Source of the DNA: a virus
Direction: 5' to 3' (one strand)
IMG/VR virus record: IMGVR_UViG_3300035665_000112
Span: 1 to 38,004 of that record
Length of the DNA stretch: 38,004 nt
This document shows, one piece after another, positions 24,844-36,579 of the stretch. The stretch's first letter is position 1; each line of letters opens with the position of its first letter. The position numbers and the translations under genes are program-made. Under the pieces are notes generated by a model. It ran no database searches, had not been told where the DNA came from, and saw only the letters and a program-made list of their open reading frames with translations.

Positions 24844-25137
24844 TTAACAATCCCACTTCTTTAGAGCCAGAGCCTTGCGCGTTGGCTTTCCTTTAGAGTC
24901 CTTCATCGGTCCTTCCATTCCACCCATACGAGCACAGAATGATTTGCGTCGAGCAGCATCTTTTGGTGATTTCTTAGCTTGCTTTGCCGACACAGGTGGT
25001 TTAAGAGTTCCACCAGTCTCTGCTTTGTAAGAAGCACGACCTTTAGCATTTAAACCGCCTTCAGGATTCTTTCCTTCTTTGCGAGTCCATGCCGCGCTTT
25101 TGTATGCGCTCTCAACGGTCGGTTTCTTCTTTGCCAT
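24844..25137 (-). CDS. Small basic DUF6321-like protein
   Basis: 97 residues: AAWTRKEGKNPEGGLNAKGR, ETGGTLKPPV, RRKSFCARMGGMEGPMKD and KGKPTRKALALKKWDC. This combination recurs next to portal genes in environmental phages and matches what I recall as DUF6321. Very basic, with two cysteines. It may bind DNA or assist packaging; function is not established. It ends 1 nt from the portal start and starts in a TAATG overlap. Confidence 0.75.
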   Translation of the reverse strand: MAKKKPTVESAYKSAAWTRKEGKNPEGGLNAKGRASYKAETGGTLKPPVSAKQAKKSPKDAARRKSFCARMGGMEGPMKDSKGKPTRKALALKKWDC

Positions 25138-25331
25138 TACTTCTTTTTCTTCTTTGCTGCGTTCATGTTGTCAACAAGATTTGGATATGGACGACCAGCA
25201 GATTTAGCCGAAGCTTTCGCTTTAGCTTTCTGCGCTGCAGTCAATGGAGTTGATTTCTTTTTAGGATTCTTTGTGTCCCAAACAGGTTTCGTTGTTGACT
25301 TCATTGGTGTGTACTTTGGGTTGCCCGGCAC
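25137..25331 (-). CDS. Lysine-rich small protein
   Basis: 64 residues, very basic, with a KAKAKASAKSAG central run, a conserved-looking GRPYPNLVDNMNAAKKKKK end, and TAATG overlaps with both neighbours. It belongs to a cluster of four short basic proteins between TerL and portal. A nucleic-acid-binding role is likely from charge alone. Confidence 0.68.
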   Translation of the reverse strand: MPGNPKYTPMKSTTKPVWDTKNPKKKSTPLTAAQKAKAKASAKSAGRPYPNLVDNMNAAKKKKK

Positions 25332-25666
25332 TACTTATTCGACCTTGCCAATGATGCAGTAACAACCGCATCTCCGCTTGTGTATGCACTCATTCTTGCC
25401 CTGAAATTTGGCAACCCTTGAATGTTCAAACTAAACACACCAGCCGCTGTAGCCGTTGTAACAAGAGTCGTTGCAGTGGTTTGTGTAGAGGCTTTCATTG
25501 CAATGGCAACATAGTTTGTGCCATCTACTGAGGCTTCAAATGTAATGGTGCCAGTGAATGTACCGGTTACCTGAAGAACAACTGAGTCTGCGGTTAGTGC
25601 AGTCAGTGTCAGTGCTTCTTCTGCAGCATTGAGTGTTGCGGATTCTATTGATGGGACTAATGACAT
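25331..25666 (-). CDS. Small beta-rich virion protein
   Basis: 111 residues, Thr/Ala/Val-rich, with TGTFTGTITFEASVDGTNYV and FSLNIQGLPNFRARMSAYTSG. This resembles Ig-like or jelly-roll decoration and tail-surface domains in which the GTNYV strand is common. It lies among basic small proteins, unlike them in charge. Likely structural. Confidence 0.68.
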   Translation of the reverse strand: MSLVPSIESATLNAAEEALTLTALTADSVVLQVTGTFTGTITFEASVDGTNYVAIAMKASTQTTATTLVTTATAAGVFSLNIQGLPNFRARMSAYTSGDAVVTASLARSNK

Positions 25667-25668
25667 GG

Positions 25669-25842
25669 TTACTTCTTCTTTCCCTTGAGAGCTTTGAAAT
25701 CAGCTCCGGTGATTTTGTTTTTAGGTTCTGCTGCTGAAGCAATGTTCTTTTGCTTTGGCGACAACTTTGATTTCTTCATGCCTTTGTATTCAGCTTTTTC
25801 AGCTGCTTCATAGGCTTGTTCCATTGTTGGTTTGTTTTTCAT
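25669..25842 (-). CDS. Lysine-rich 57-residue protein with ITGADFK end
   Basis: Starts in a TAATG overlap and stops 2 nt before the next start. MKNKPTMEQAYEAAEKAEYKG is followed by KSKLSPKQKNIASAAEPKNK and the C-terminus ITGADFKALKGKKK, an ending also found in short phage proteins near portal genes. Very basic. Too small for a firm role, but tight coupling says that it is a real gene. Confidence 0.65.
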   Translation of the reverse strand: MKNKPTMEQAYEAAEKAEYKGMKKSKLSPKQKNIASAAEPKNKITGADFKALKGKKK

Positions 25843-26078
25843 TAGAGCTTCTTGTCTGTGCGCATTGGTTTAGTTGATGGCTTGCCAGACTTTGGAGCAA
25901 TAGGCATTCTGCTCTTAGGTTTTTTAGGGTCTTTTTCAACATTAGAAGCATTAGGCATTTTGGCCTTTGGAACTCTGTCCTTTTCTTCTGATGCGTATTT
26001 GCCAGCGGCTTTCTTGTAAGCCTCACCCATTGGTGACTTACCAATTGCTATGACAACTCCAAACTTTGGCTTCTTCAT
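25842..26078 (-). CDS. Lysine/proline-rich small protein
   Basis: 78 residues: a short N-terminal hydrophobic strand FGVVIAIGKSPMGEAYKKAAG, then a disordered Lys/Pro/Ser-rich body (KKPKSRMPIAPKSGKPSTKP). TAATG overlaps on both sides. It is probably DNA-associated, like its neighbours; no family is recognised. Confidence 0.62.
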   Translation of the reverse strand: MKKPKFGVVIAIGKSPMGEAYKKAAGKYASEEKDRVPKAKMPNASNVEKDPKKPKSRMPIAPKSGKPSTKPMRTDKKL

Positions 26079-26245
26079 TATTTCTTGTCCTTGCTCTTAG
26101 GCTTTGGTTTTTCTTTTGGCTTCTGGTACTTTGCCGCCTTAATGGCGTCCTTCTTTGCTTGCTTCTCAGCAGGCACATCTATTTTCTTGACACTCTTTGC
26201 CGCTTTGACAACAGGCTTTGCAGCATTTTTAATTCTCTTTTTCAT
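26078..26245 (-). CDS. 55-residue highly basic protein
   Basis: About 40% lysine (MKKRIKNAAKPVVKAAKSVKK ... KPKPKSKDKK), histone-tail-like. Starts in an ATGA overlap with the zinc-ribbon gene and stops in a TAATG overlap. It would be expected to bind DNA or RNA nonspecifically; a role in packaging or capsid interior is inference. Confidence 0.62.
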   Translation of the reverse strand: MKKRIKNAAKPVVKAAKSVKKIDVPAEKQAKKDAIKAAKYQKPKEKPKPKSKDKK

Positions 26246-26463
26246 ATCAACTCTTTCCTTGCCGGAACCTTCTCTATCTCTCCGGCCTTAAACCGTGGGG
26301 AATCTTCCATCTCTCGTTGACGCTGGCGAATAGTTGGGCCGTGAAAGTCTTCTTTGCCATGGGTAAATCCCAATCGGACACTTTTTACGTGGCATTTAAA
26401 GCAAAGACGCCTTTTGATGTCATTATCTGACTCAATCGACCTAGAACAAGATGAACAATGCAT
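26242..26463 (-). CDS. Small zinc-ribbon protein
   Basis: 73 residues with C3-x2-C6 and C21-x2-C24 (CSSC...CFKC), a classic ribbon, then a basic and acidic helical body (RQRQREMEDSPRFKAGEIEK). It is the first gene after promoter P4, whose -10 ends 9 nt before the ATG with GGAGA between, so the mRNA may be leaderless. It opens the operon of small basic genes and portal. Confidence 0.72.
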   Translation of the reverse strand: MHCSSCSRSIESDNDIKRRLCFKCHVKSVRLGFTHGKEDFHGPTIRQRQREMEDSPRFKAGEIEKVPARKELI

Positions 26464-26472
26464 ATATCTCCT

Positions 26473-26493
26473 ACTATAAGGTCAAACCATTAC
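26473..26493 (-). promoter_or_regulatory. Phage promoter motif P4 (GTAATG-N9-TATAGT)
   Basis: On the minus strand GTAATG (26493-26488) and TATAGT (26478-26473) are 9 nt apart and followed by AGGAG, as at P2. It lies between the TerL stop and the zinc-ribbon gene and would drive the small-gene/portal operon. Confidence 0.65.
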
Positions 26494-26498
26494 ATAGC

Positions 26499-28091
26499 CT
26501 AGTAGGAATTGAACTCCCCAATCATGTAGCGCTCTTTTTCCTTGGTCGGTTTCTTGAGCTTGGACGCAAAGTAGTTCAGGGTTCCAAACGGAGCGTCTGT
26601 CTTTGGGCGGTATTCAGCAAGCCAGACATACTTCAGCATCTGGTTGGCAATGGCCAGACTCATAACCCTGTCGTCATGGGGTGAGCCATGCATTGAGCCG
26701 TTGTCGTCCCGGACGAAGGTCTTAAGTTCAGCAATGGTGTATTCGCACATAATCTGCAACACCCCATCTCTAATATTGGCGCTGAGTTCGTCAATAGCTA
26801 ACGGCTTTGTCAGCGATGTGGTTCTCCAACCAAGCTGCTCCGTCTGCTCTGGATTTCTCTGGTTCAATCGGCGCTGGCGATACAGGTTGCTGTAGTTCGC
26901 GCGATTCAGGGCCGTCAGGGTAGTTAGACCGTGGTTGTTTGACTCAACACCAATCAGGGCTTCGTTGTAGAAGAAGCCAAGGGCATACAACACTTCTTCC
27001 CCAAACTTGTCTGGGTCAATGTGTCCGTGCCAGTGGGCAACCACAAGTCCAGACTTAGCGTCAATCACATGGGCTGTGGAATAGTCGCCACGAGCAAGTC
27101 CTTCTGCCACGTCAGCACCAATCGTATAGGTTGCTCCAAATTCAGGTAAACGCCAGATGGACAAAGGTCCACCAGAAGACTCAAACATGAAGGAATTCCT
27201 GACATCGGAAGACTTCTTGTTGAACCCTGTCTTTGGGCGTTCTGTCTCAAAGCGGTTTAGTGAATCAATGTCAAATACTGGGCGACCAGAACGGATAAAG
27301 GCTTCTTCTGGGTTTGATGGGTACTCTTGGTGTAGCTGCCATGGTGGAAGTTCAAGGGCTTGCGCGTCATACCAAGATTGGTCACGGTCTCCGTTTGCAG
27401 ACCATGGAAAGAAAATGCCATGGAATCGGTTGGTTCCTGTCTGTGACCCGTGCCACAGGGTGTAGAAGATGTTGCCTTCGCCCTTAGCCGTGGACAAACA
27501 GATAACACGACCACCAACGTCGGCAATAGGTTCAATAGATGCCCAAGCCTGTTCTGGGTTTGGAAGGAACGCCATCTCGTCAATGATGGCTAGGTATACG
27601 GATTCACCACGAGCAGGTTCGTTTGCTGACGGCAAAGACTCAATAACAGAGTCGTTATCAAACGCCATTTTAAGCACGTTGTTCTGGAGTAGCTCAGGAC
27701 CAGCTAATTGCATCCATCGTGGCATGAACTTATAGATGTACTTGGCTTTAGACAGAAGTTTGGCGGCTTCACGCTCGGTCTTGGAAAGCATGACGACAAA
27801 TCTGTCTGGCCAAAAGAATGCAAGCCAAAATGCAAAAGCAGCAGCGAGAGTAGAAAAGCCAATCTGACGTGCTTTGAGAACAATCGTGTTTCTGTGTCCT
27901 AGCCATGCTCGAACAGTTGCTATCTGCGCTGGTCGTAACTCAAATTCAATTCGTCCACGACTTGGATGCTTGATATAGACGTAGTTAGCACAGAAGAACT
28001 CAAATGCTTCTACAAGTTGTTCTACATCTGCTTCTTCTGGACCACGGCATTTTCTAAAGTTGTACTCGTTTACGAGGTCATTGAATTCCAT
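26499..28091 (-). CDS. terL: Terminase large subunit
   Basis: 530 residues. ATPase: a Walker A-like LKARQIGFST (72-81), Walker B VYLAIIDEMAF with D171-E172, and STAKGEG (200-206) as the coupling motif. Nuclease: D327 (IGADVAEG), E383 (GVESNNHG) and D473-D474 (PHDDRVMSLA), the expected acidic triad of the RNase H-like fold. The motor pumps DNA into the prohead and cuts concatemers. Full length. Unusually, it is separated from TerS by about 6 kb of fibre genes. Confidence 0.95.
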   Translation of the reverse strand: MEFNDLVNEYNFRKCRGPEEADVEQLVEAFEFFCANYVYIKHPSRGRIEFELRPAQIATVRAWLGHRNTIVLKARQIGFSTLAAAFAFWLAFFWPDRFVVMLSKTEREAAKLLSKAKYIYKFMPRWMQLAGPELLQNNVLKMAFDNDSVIESLPSANEPARGESVYLAIIDEMAFLPNPEQAWASIEPIADVGGRVICLSTAKGEGNIFYTLWHGSQTGTNRFHGIFFPWSANGDRDQSWYDAQALELPPWQLHQEYPSNPEEAFIRSGRPVFDIDSLNRFETERPKTGFNKKSSDVRNSFMFESSGGPLSIWRLPEFGATYTIGADVAEGLARGDYSTAHVIDAKSGLVVAHWHGHIDPDKFGEEVLYALGFFYNEALIGVESNNHGLTTLTALNRANYSNLYRQRRLNQRNPEQTEQLGWRTTSLTKPLAIDELSANIRDGVLQIMCEYTIAELKTFVRDDNGSMHGSPHDDRVMSLAIANQMLKYVWLAEYRPKTDAPFGTLNYFASKLKKPTKEKERYMIGEFNSY

Positions 28092-28114
28092 TGTTTCCTT
28101 CGGTATTTAATGTA

Positions 28115-29020
28115 CTATGCAAAACTTACTGTGCCGGTACCAGCAGTAATGGTTGTTACTTTAAAGTTTCCATCTGTTGCTGTTGAACCAGTTGCTGTCG
28201 TTATTGTGATTGTGTATGCGCTTGGATAACGAAGAATTACCACGCCTGTTCCACCAACTCCACCGTTTGCTGCGTTTCCTCCGCCGCCTCCGCCTCCTCC
28301 AGTGTTTGCTGTTCCGGAGCCTCCAACTCCTGATGTTGCGCCTGCTCCACCACCGCCAGAACCAGCTGCGCCTGCTGTTTGAAAGACTGCGCCTGCTCCG
28401 CCTCCGCCACCACGAGTTACTGACGTTCCAGTTATAGAAGATGCTCTTCCTGCTCCGCCAGCTCCGCCAGCTCCGCCCGATGTTCCTGCGCTACCTCCCT
28501 TTTCTCCAGCACCGCCGCCTCCAGCTCCACGAAAGTTAATATCTAATGGAACTCCGCCATCGTTTCCGTAACCAAGACCATCAAATGTGCTTTTTTGTGT
28601 TGCAGAACCAGTTAAGTGGCTAACTGGCCACCCTCCGCCTCCACCAGAGCCACCAGATTTCGCATCTTTTGTTCCTGCTGCTCCAGTGTCACTTCCTCCA
28701 CCGCCGCCATCTGCCAAAGCATTTGCAAATTGCGAACTTGTTCCATTGTTTGCTCTTGCTCCAGAAGTTGCCCCAGAACCACCCGTCCCAACAGAAACAA
28801 CATAGTTTGCACCAAGTGCAATATTTGCTACTCCTTCAAGATAGCCGCCTGCTCCGCCACCGCCTCCAGTTGAAAATCCGCCACCGCCTCCACCAGCAAT
28901 AACTAAATAATCAACACGAATTGAATTGGTTATTAGACGTGAAGGTGTTTCGATTGATTGCGCGCCAAACCATTCATTGACTTGGCTTGATGCCATCACT
29001 CTACGAAGCGGATTTGCCAT
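28115..29020 (-). CDS. Glycine-rich fibre or adhesin protein
   Basis: 301 residues. The N-terminal 35 residues (ANPLRRVMASSQVNEWF...) are likely the attachment part. VDYLVIAGGGGGG follows, then about 200 residues dominated by Gly runs (GGGGGAGGY, GGSGGGGGW), as in poly-glycine sandwich receptor-binding tips. The end is a short beta stretch (YTITITTATGSTATDGNF). It is coupled by TAATG to the gene before it and follows the collagen-like fibre. It may be the adhesin at the fibre end. Confidence 0.72.
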   Translation of the reverse strand: MANPLRRVMASSQVNEWFGAQSIETPSRLITNSIRVDYLVIAGGGGGGFSTGGGGGAGGYLEGVANIALGANYVVSVGTGGSGATSGARANNGTSSQFANALADGGGGGSDTGAAGTKDAKSGGSGGGGGWPVSHLTGSATQKSTFDGLGYGNDGGVPLDINFRGAGGGGAGEKGGSAGTSGGAGGAGGAGRASSITGTSVTRGGGGGAGAVFQTAGAAGSGGGGAGATSGVGGSGTANTGGGGGGGGNAANGGVGGTGVVILRYPSAYTITITTATGSTATDGNFKVTTITAGTGTVSFA

Positions 29021-29373
29021 TATGAAATTCTATTTACGAATCCTGTGATAACGATGACGTTTGTTACAGAAGCAAACGCGGCAACGGTTAGTGCAGACCC
29101 AGATGGATACAAAGCCAACCCTGGAACAACCAATGTCAAACCAGACAAAGATGGAATAGTAATTTTTTGGTTGTCATCCGGTGCGGTAACTCCACCCCAT
29201 TCAATAGTCAAAACTCTTGCAACAGTGTCCGAGTTGTATGCATATAGCCATACTTCATCAATGTTTGCTGTGCCTGTTTGATGAATAGTCGTACCGGCAG
29301 TTGCCGTAGCAGCAACTTTAATTCCTCTGCCGTTAGTACTACCTGAAAGTTTTACTTTTGTATACGTTGCCAT
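29020..29373 (-). CDS. Small fibre-associated beta protein
   Basis: 117 residues, all-beta, Thr/Val/Ala-rich (KVKLSGSTNGRGIKVAATAT, IDEVWLYAYNSDTVARVLTIEWGG). Looks like an Ig- or trimer-type virion domain. It is between the collagen-like fibre and the glycine-rich protein, coupled to the latter. Possibly a connector or fibre chaperone; no family is recognised. Confidence 0.66.
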   Translation of the reverse strand: MATYTKVKLSGSTNGRGIKVAATATAGTTIHQTGTANIDEVWLYAYNSDTVARVLTIEWGGVTAPDDNQKITIPSLSGLTLVVPGLALYPSGSALTVAAFASVTNVIVITGFVNRIS

Positions 29374-29382
29374 GATTGCTCC

Positions 29383-34179
<4,797 letters not shown>

Positions 34180-34533
34180 TTAGTAACCTCTTCCTGCGTT
34201 GCGGAAATCTCTGCGTGTCTTAAATACATATTGTGCAGTACCAAACGCTGTTGCTGCAGGAGTTAATGAACCAGCTGCACCTGTGTTTGCGTCAAATGCA
34301 CCAGCGGCTGTAGTAGATGCGCCCATTGCTGTCGTGTTAGGAACTAAAAGATAATGGAACTGGGTTGTTGAAGCATCGCCACCATTGATTAAGTCTTCTT
34401 GTTGGTGGTCGTTTAATAGAGCGTCGCTTTGTTCTTTGAGTGCGCGCTTAATCGTGTTGTTGATTTGCACTTGGAGCGCATTACTACGCCCTTGAAGTGT
34501 GTTTCCGCCTGGAGCGGACCATTGTGCTCGCAT
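34180..34533 (-). CDS. Hypothetical protein between TerS and the fibre
   Basis: 117 residues. The N-terminal half looks helical and polar (NALQVQINNTIKRALKEQSDAL). The C-terminal half is Ala/Thr/Gly-rich (TTAMGASTTAAGAFDANTGAAG), ending in the basic RRDFRNAGRGY. It starts in a TAATG overlap with TerS and stops directly before the fibre start. Role unknown; a TerS partner or fibre-base protein is possible. Confidence 0.62.
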   Translation of the reverse strand: MRAQWSAPGGNTLQGRSNALQVQINNTIKRALKEQSDALLNDHQQEDLINGGDASTTQFHYLLVPNTTAMGASTTAAGAFDANTGAAGSLTPAATAFGTAQYVFKTRRDFRNAGRGY

Positions 34534-34979
34534 TAATTTGCCTCGGTAATTGACATTGGAAAGACTGGGGCCTTCTTTACTTGCTTTGCACCAAGTTCCA
34601 GAATCATCTTTTCCAGTTCATCGTCTGATATATCACGGAGTGAAGTTTCGGTCTTGATATTCAACGTGGATGCATTAGGCATATTGCCAGTAGCTTTCAG
34701 GTAAAGCTCCGCCGACTTTGTGTCGCCAGAGATTCCCTTTATATAAAGCGCATCCAAGAGCTTCTGTGTCCGTTCTGGTGATTGATTGAGTCCTTCAACA
34801 CCCAACTTCCACCGTTCTATAAAGTTCTTTTTCTTTTCCCAACTACGCAGCGTGTTCTCGTGCATTTCCTTTGAATCTGCATAGGCACGCTTAGTTGCCG
34901 GTTCACGTTGGTCTTCAGGAGTGAGTAACCACGCCAAATAAGCTTCCTGCTCTTGTGTAAGCAATAAAGCTGCAGCCAT
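34533..34979 (-). CDS. terS: Terminase small subunit (HTH type)
   Basis: 148 residues. LTQEQEAYLAWLLTPEDQRE is followed by KRAYADSKEMHENTLRSWEKKKNF, a helix-turn-helix of the kind in small terminases that bind the packaging site. Then an oligomerisation-like helix (RTQKLLDALYIKG, AELYLKATGNMPN) and an acidic tail for TerL contact. It has GGAGGG as ribosome site and promoter P5 upstream. Head gene of the leftward structural block, with the HNH gene on its other side. Confidence 0.78.
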   Translation of the reverse strand: MAAALLLTQEQEAYLAWLLTPEDQREPATKRAYADSKEMHENTLRSWEKKKNFIERWKLGVEGLNQSPERTQKLLDALYIKGISGDTKSAELYLKATGNMPNASTLNIKTETSLRDISDDELEKMILELGAKQVKKAPVFPMSITEAN

Positions 34980-35009
34980 GTATTACCCTCCGAAAATTAA
35001 AAATGTTCC

Positions 35010-35032
35010 TATATAGAAGTTTGTTTCGTTAC
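35010..35032 (-). promoter_or_regulatory. Phage promoter motif P5 (GTAACG-N11-TATATA)
   Basis: On the minus strand GTAACG (35032-35027) and TATATA (35015-35010) are 11 nt apart, followed by GGAACA. It stands 31 nt before the TerS start. One base differs from the other boxes (C for T). Confidence 0.6.
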
Positions 35033-35058
35033 ATCCACTACGGTGAACCAACATGGTG

Positions 35059-35064
35059 TATGCT
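35059..35064 (+). promoter_or_regulatory. -10 element for leaderless start at 35072
   Basis: TATGCT, preceded by TG, ends 7 nt before the ATG at 35072, the spacing of actinobacterial leaderless genes. No clear -35 is seen. It is divergent from promoter P5, so both strands are transcribed from this ~90-bp gap. Confidence 0.45.
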
Positions 35065-35071
35065 AACAGGT

Positions 35072-35218
35072 ATGAGCAAGCACGAAGAGTATATCAATAA
35101 CGGATTTCCACTAGATGCGTTTGAAGGCATCGAACGAGAACCATGGCCACCAAACTGGTCAGAAGAAGAAGAAGCACAATATTGGCACGACGAACAGGAG
35201 AAATACAATGAAAAGTAA
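35072..35218 (+). CDS. Small acidic protein before HNH
   Basis: 48 residues, strongly acidic (EEYINNGFPLDAFEGIEREP, WSEEEEAQYWHDEQEKYNEK) with several Trp. It overlaps the HNH gene by 11 nt, whose ribosome site lies within it. No family is recognised. The start at 35072 is preferred because a -10 lies just before it; 35060 and 35003 are less likely. Confidence 0.6.
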   Translation: MSKHEEYINNGFPLDAFEGIEREPWPPNWSEEEEAQYWHDEQEKYNEK

Positions 35219-35690
35219 ACGACCACTCAGACCAGTAGAAGAACGCTTCTGGGAAAAAGTAGATAAGACCGACGGATGCTGGGTGTGGAAAGCACACCTG
35301 TTGTACAACGGATATGGCCGATTCAGCATCAACCTGAAGACCCAGTACTCCCACCGCGTATCGTGGTTTCTTGAACACGGAGAGTGGCCAACGGGAAAAC
35401 ACGTCACACACACCTGTGACAACCCAGCTTGTGTCCGCCCAGACCATCTAGTTCTTGGAACTGTTGCAGACAACATGGCTGACAGAAACTCCAAGAAGCG
35501 TCAGTACAATCATAAGAAGCTCCATTGCCGGCATGGAATGCCGTTTTCTTATGAAGGCAAATATCGAATTGCCAAGGACTGCTCTGTTTGTGAGGTATCG
35601 CGCCAATACAAAAAGAATGTAGACCCAGCAAAAATCAAAGAAAACAACAAGAAGGCTTACCAAAAGCGTAAAAACCAAGGTAAGATTTAA
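35208..35690 (+). CDS. HNH endonuclease
   Basis: 160 residues. GCWVWKAHLLYNGYGRF and YSHRVSWFLEHGEWP with H49 open an HNH_3-type domain. THTCDNPACVRPDHLVLGT supplies H68, C70, C75 and the catalytic-type H80. A zinc tail C107...C125-x2-C128 follows, with a Lys-rich end. HNH proteins next to terminases take part in DNA packaging in several phages; a free-standing homing enzyme is the alternative. Ribosome site CAGGAG precedes the ATG. Confidence 0.88.
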   Translation: MKSKRPLRPVEERFWEKVDKTDGCWVWKAHLLYNGYGRFSINLKTQYSHRVSWFLEHGEWPTGKHVTHTCDNPACVRPDHLVLGTVADNMADRNSKKRQYNHKKLHCRHGMPFSYEGKYRIAKDCSVCEVSRQYKKNVDPAKIKENNKKAYQKRKNQGKI

Positions 35691-35705
35691 TCCAAGGAGC
35701 ACGAC

Positions 35706-35912
35706 ATGACACGAATGAACTGGGAGCGCAGTCTTCCATCGAACCGGTACATCACATACACGCAGAAGAAACCAAAGCCTTTTATTGCGCCAACGCCTAA
35801 GCAGTTAGCATATATGAAGAAGCTTGGTATTCCATACACTGAAGGCATGAGCCGCAACGATTGCTCAAGCTTGATTACATATGCAAAAGAACAAGCAGAT
35901 AGTAAGCGGTGA
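35706..35912 (+). CDS. Small protein with T-x-KQ-x-YMKKLG motif
   Basis: 68 residues with a strong ribosome site (AAGGAGCACGAC). The C-terminal half PTPKQLAYMKKLGIPYTEGM and SRNDCSSLITYAKEQ resembles the small helical module found at the ends of phage recombination and helicase proteins, here standing alone. The stop lies in a 10-bp palindrome TGATATATCA. Function unknown. Confidence 0.68.
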   Translation: MTRMNWERSLPSNRYITYTQKKPKPFIAPTPKQLAYMKKLGIPYTEGMSRNDCSSLITYAKEQADSKR

Positions 35913-35946
35913 TATATCACAGGTATATCAAGTACTAGCGCCGCAT

Positions 35947-35968
35947 GTAATGAAACAAGCTGTACTAT
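35947..35968 (+). promoter_or_regulatory. Phage promoter motif P6 (GTAATG-N10-TACTAT)
   Basis: The only plus-strand member of the six-site family: GTAATG at 35947-35952 and TACTAT at 35963-35968, 10 nt apart, followed by AGAAC. It is 35 nt after the end of the preceding gene and directly before the candidate structured RNA. No ORF follows for 430 nt, so it probably drives a non-coding RNA. Confidence 0.6.
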
Positions 35969-35975
35969 AGAACAC

Positions 35976-36239
35976 AACTTCACTAAGCACGAAAGTGTCG
36001 CCCACCACGGCGTGAACAGTGGTGTCAGGTGGGAATCCTGCTCTATCGGGGAAACCCTGGTGCCGACAAAGTCGGGGTAGCCAGGAAATATAACCGAGGA
36101 TGTAGACCGTCAAACGGGGTCGCCTTGCCGCTTTTTTAAGAGAAGAAAATATTCAAGCCCTGTTGCGTAACCTAGCCAGGCGAGTTAGCTGACGACTTCC
36201 CCCAACTTTTTAAGTTGATGTTCAGCGGGGGGGTTTTTT
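35976..36239 (+). ncRNA. Candidate structured non-coding RNA, ends at a terminator
   Basis: About 260 nt between promoter P6 and a hairpin with T6, without a credible ORF on either strand. Visible pairings: CAC-GAAA-GTG (35988-35997); CACCAC/GTGGTG (36003-36008 with 36019-36024); ATCCT...CGG with CCGAGGAT (36035-36049 with 36094-36101), enclosing CCTGG/CCAGG (36056-36060 with 36081-36085) and CCGAC-AAA-GTCGG (36063-36075); and CCGT-CAA-ACGG (36107-36117). A T6 run at 36132-36137 may be an earlier end. It does not match tRNA, tmRNA, RNase P, SRP or common riboswitches that I know. The exact 5' end is inferred from the -10. Confidence 0.55.
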
Positions 36240-36246
36240 CTTCTCT
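36139..36246 (+). promoter_or_regulatory. Closed RNA element with 11-bp outer stem
   Basis: AGAGAAGAAAA (36139-36149) is perfectly complementary to TTTTCTTCTCT (36236-36246), enclosing about 86 nt that contain the bulged terminator at 36199-36239. Inner pairing CTAGC with GTTAG (G-U allowed) is also possible. Formation of the outer stem uses the terminator's U-run, so the two could compete. This would be a natural attenuation switch for the genes beyond. Confidence 0.45.
36199..36239 (+). terminator. Rho-independent terminator with bulge and possible pseudoknot
   Basis: CCCCC-AACTT (36199-36208) pairs with AAGTT (36212-36216) and GGGGG (36227-36231), leaving a 10-nt bulge GATGTTCAGC, then T6. 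The bulge's TCAGC (36222-36226) is complementary to GCTGA upstream (36188-36192), which would form a pseudoknot. Works on the plus strand only. Confidence 0.75.
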
Positions 36247-36398
36247 CTCTTGGCAACTTCTCTCTGGTTCTTTTTAAGAGGACAATAAAAACACGTGCTG
36301 TGCGAGCGAAGCGAAGCTAAAGCACTAGGCGAGGAGGAGGCGAAGCCGACGGGCCGCCACTAGGCCGCGTTAGTAGCTAGAGCGTATATACTGCACAT
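36240..36398 (+). other. Intergenic leader before the small ORFs
   Basis: Contains a repeated CTTCTCTCT, a hairpin GTGCT...AGC...GCT..AGCAC (36295-36325), GC-richer GAAG/GCGAAGC repeats, and TATACT (36387-36392) ending 6 nt before the ATG at 36399, suggesting a leaderless start. No -35 is evident. Confidence 0.45.
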
Positions 36399-36530
36399 AT
36401 GACCAACTCAATGTTAGTAATCATTGGTGACCACGCCTACATACTCGACGAGAACGACAAACTACAAGACTACCCAGGTTATGAAGCAGCCTTCACAACA
36501 GGTAGCACAGAAGTAACAGACGAAAAGTAG
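36399..36530 (+). CDS. Small hypothetical protein, likely leaderless
   Basis: 43 residues, acidic, soluble-looking (MTNSMLVIIGDHAYILDEND, KLQDYPGYEAAF). No ribosome site, but TATACT 6 nt upstream fits a leaderless gene. It is followed by the palindrome GTACTAGTAC. Existence depends on the promoter reading; no homologue is recognised. Confidence 0.4.
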   Translation: MTNSMLVIIGDHAYILDENDKLQDYPGYEAAFTTGSTEVTDEK

Positions 36531-36579
36531 TAGAAAAAAAGTACTAGTACTTAACAAAACAAGGGTACGGGGTAAACAA

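Noticed and set aside
36025-36101. Resemblance to a cobalamin riboswitch or a tRNA T-loop (GGGAATCC segment)
   Set aside because: The conserved riboswitch core and the tRNA cloverleaf are not present; only short look-alike strings.
35976-36239. phi29-type packaging RNA
   Set aside because: This phage has a standard TerS/TerL pair and the RNA shows no clear pRNA-like loop pairing; kept only as a loose idea.
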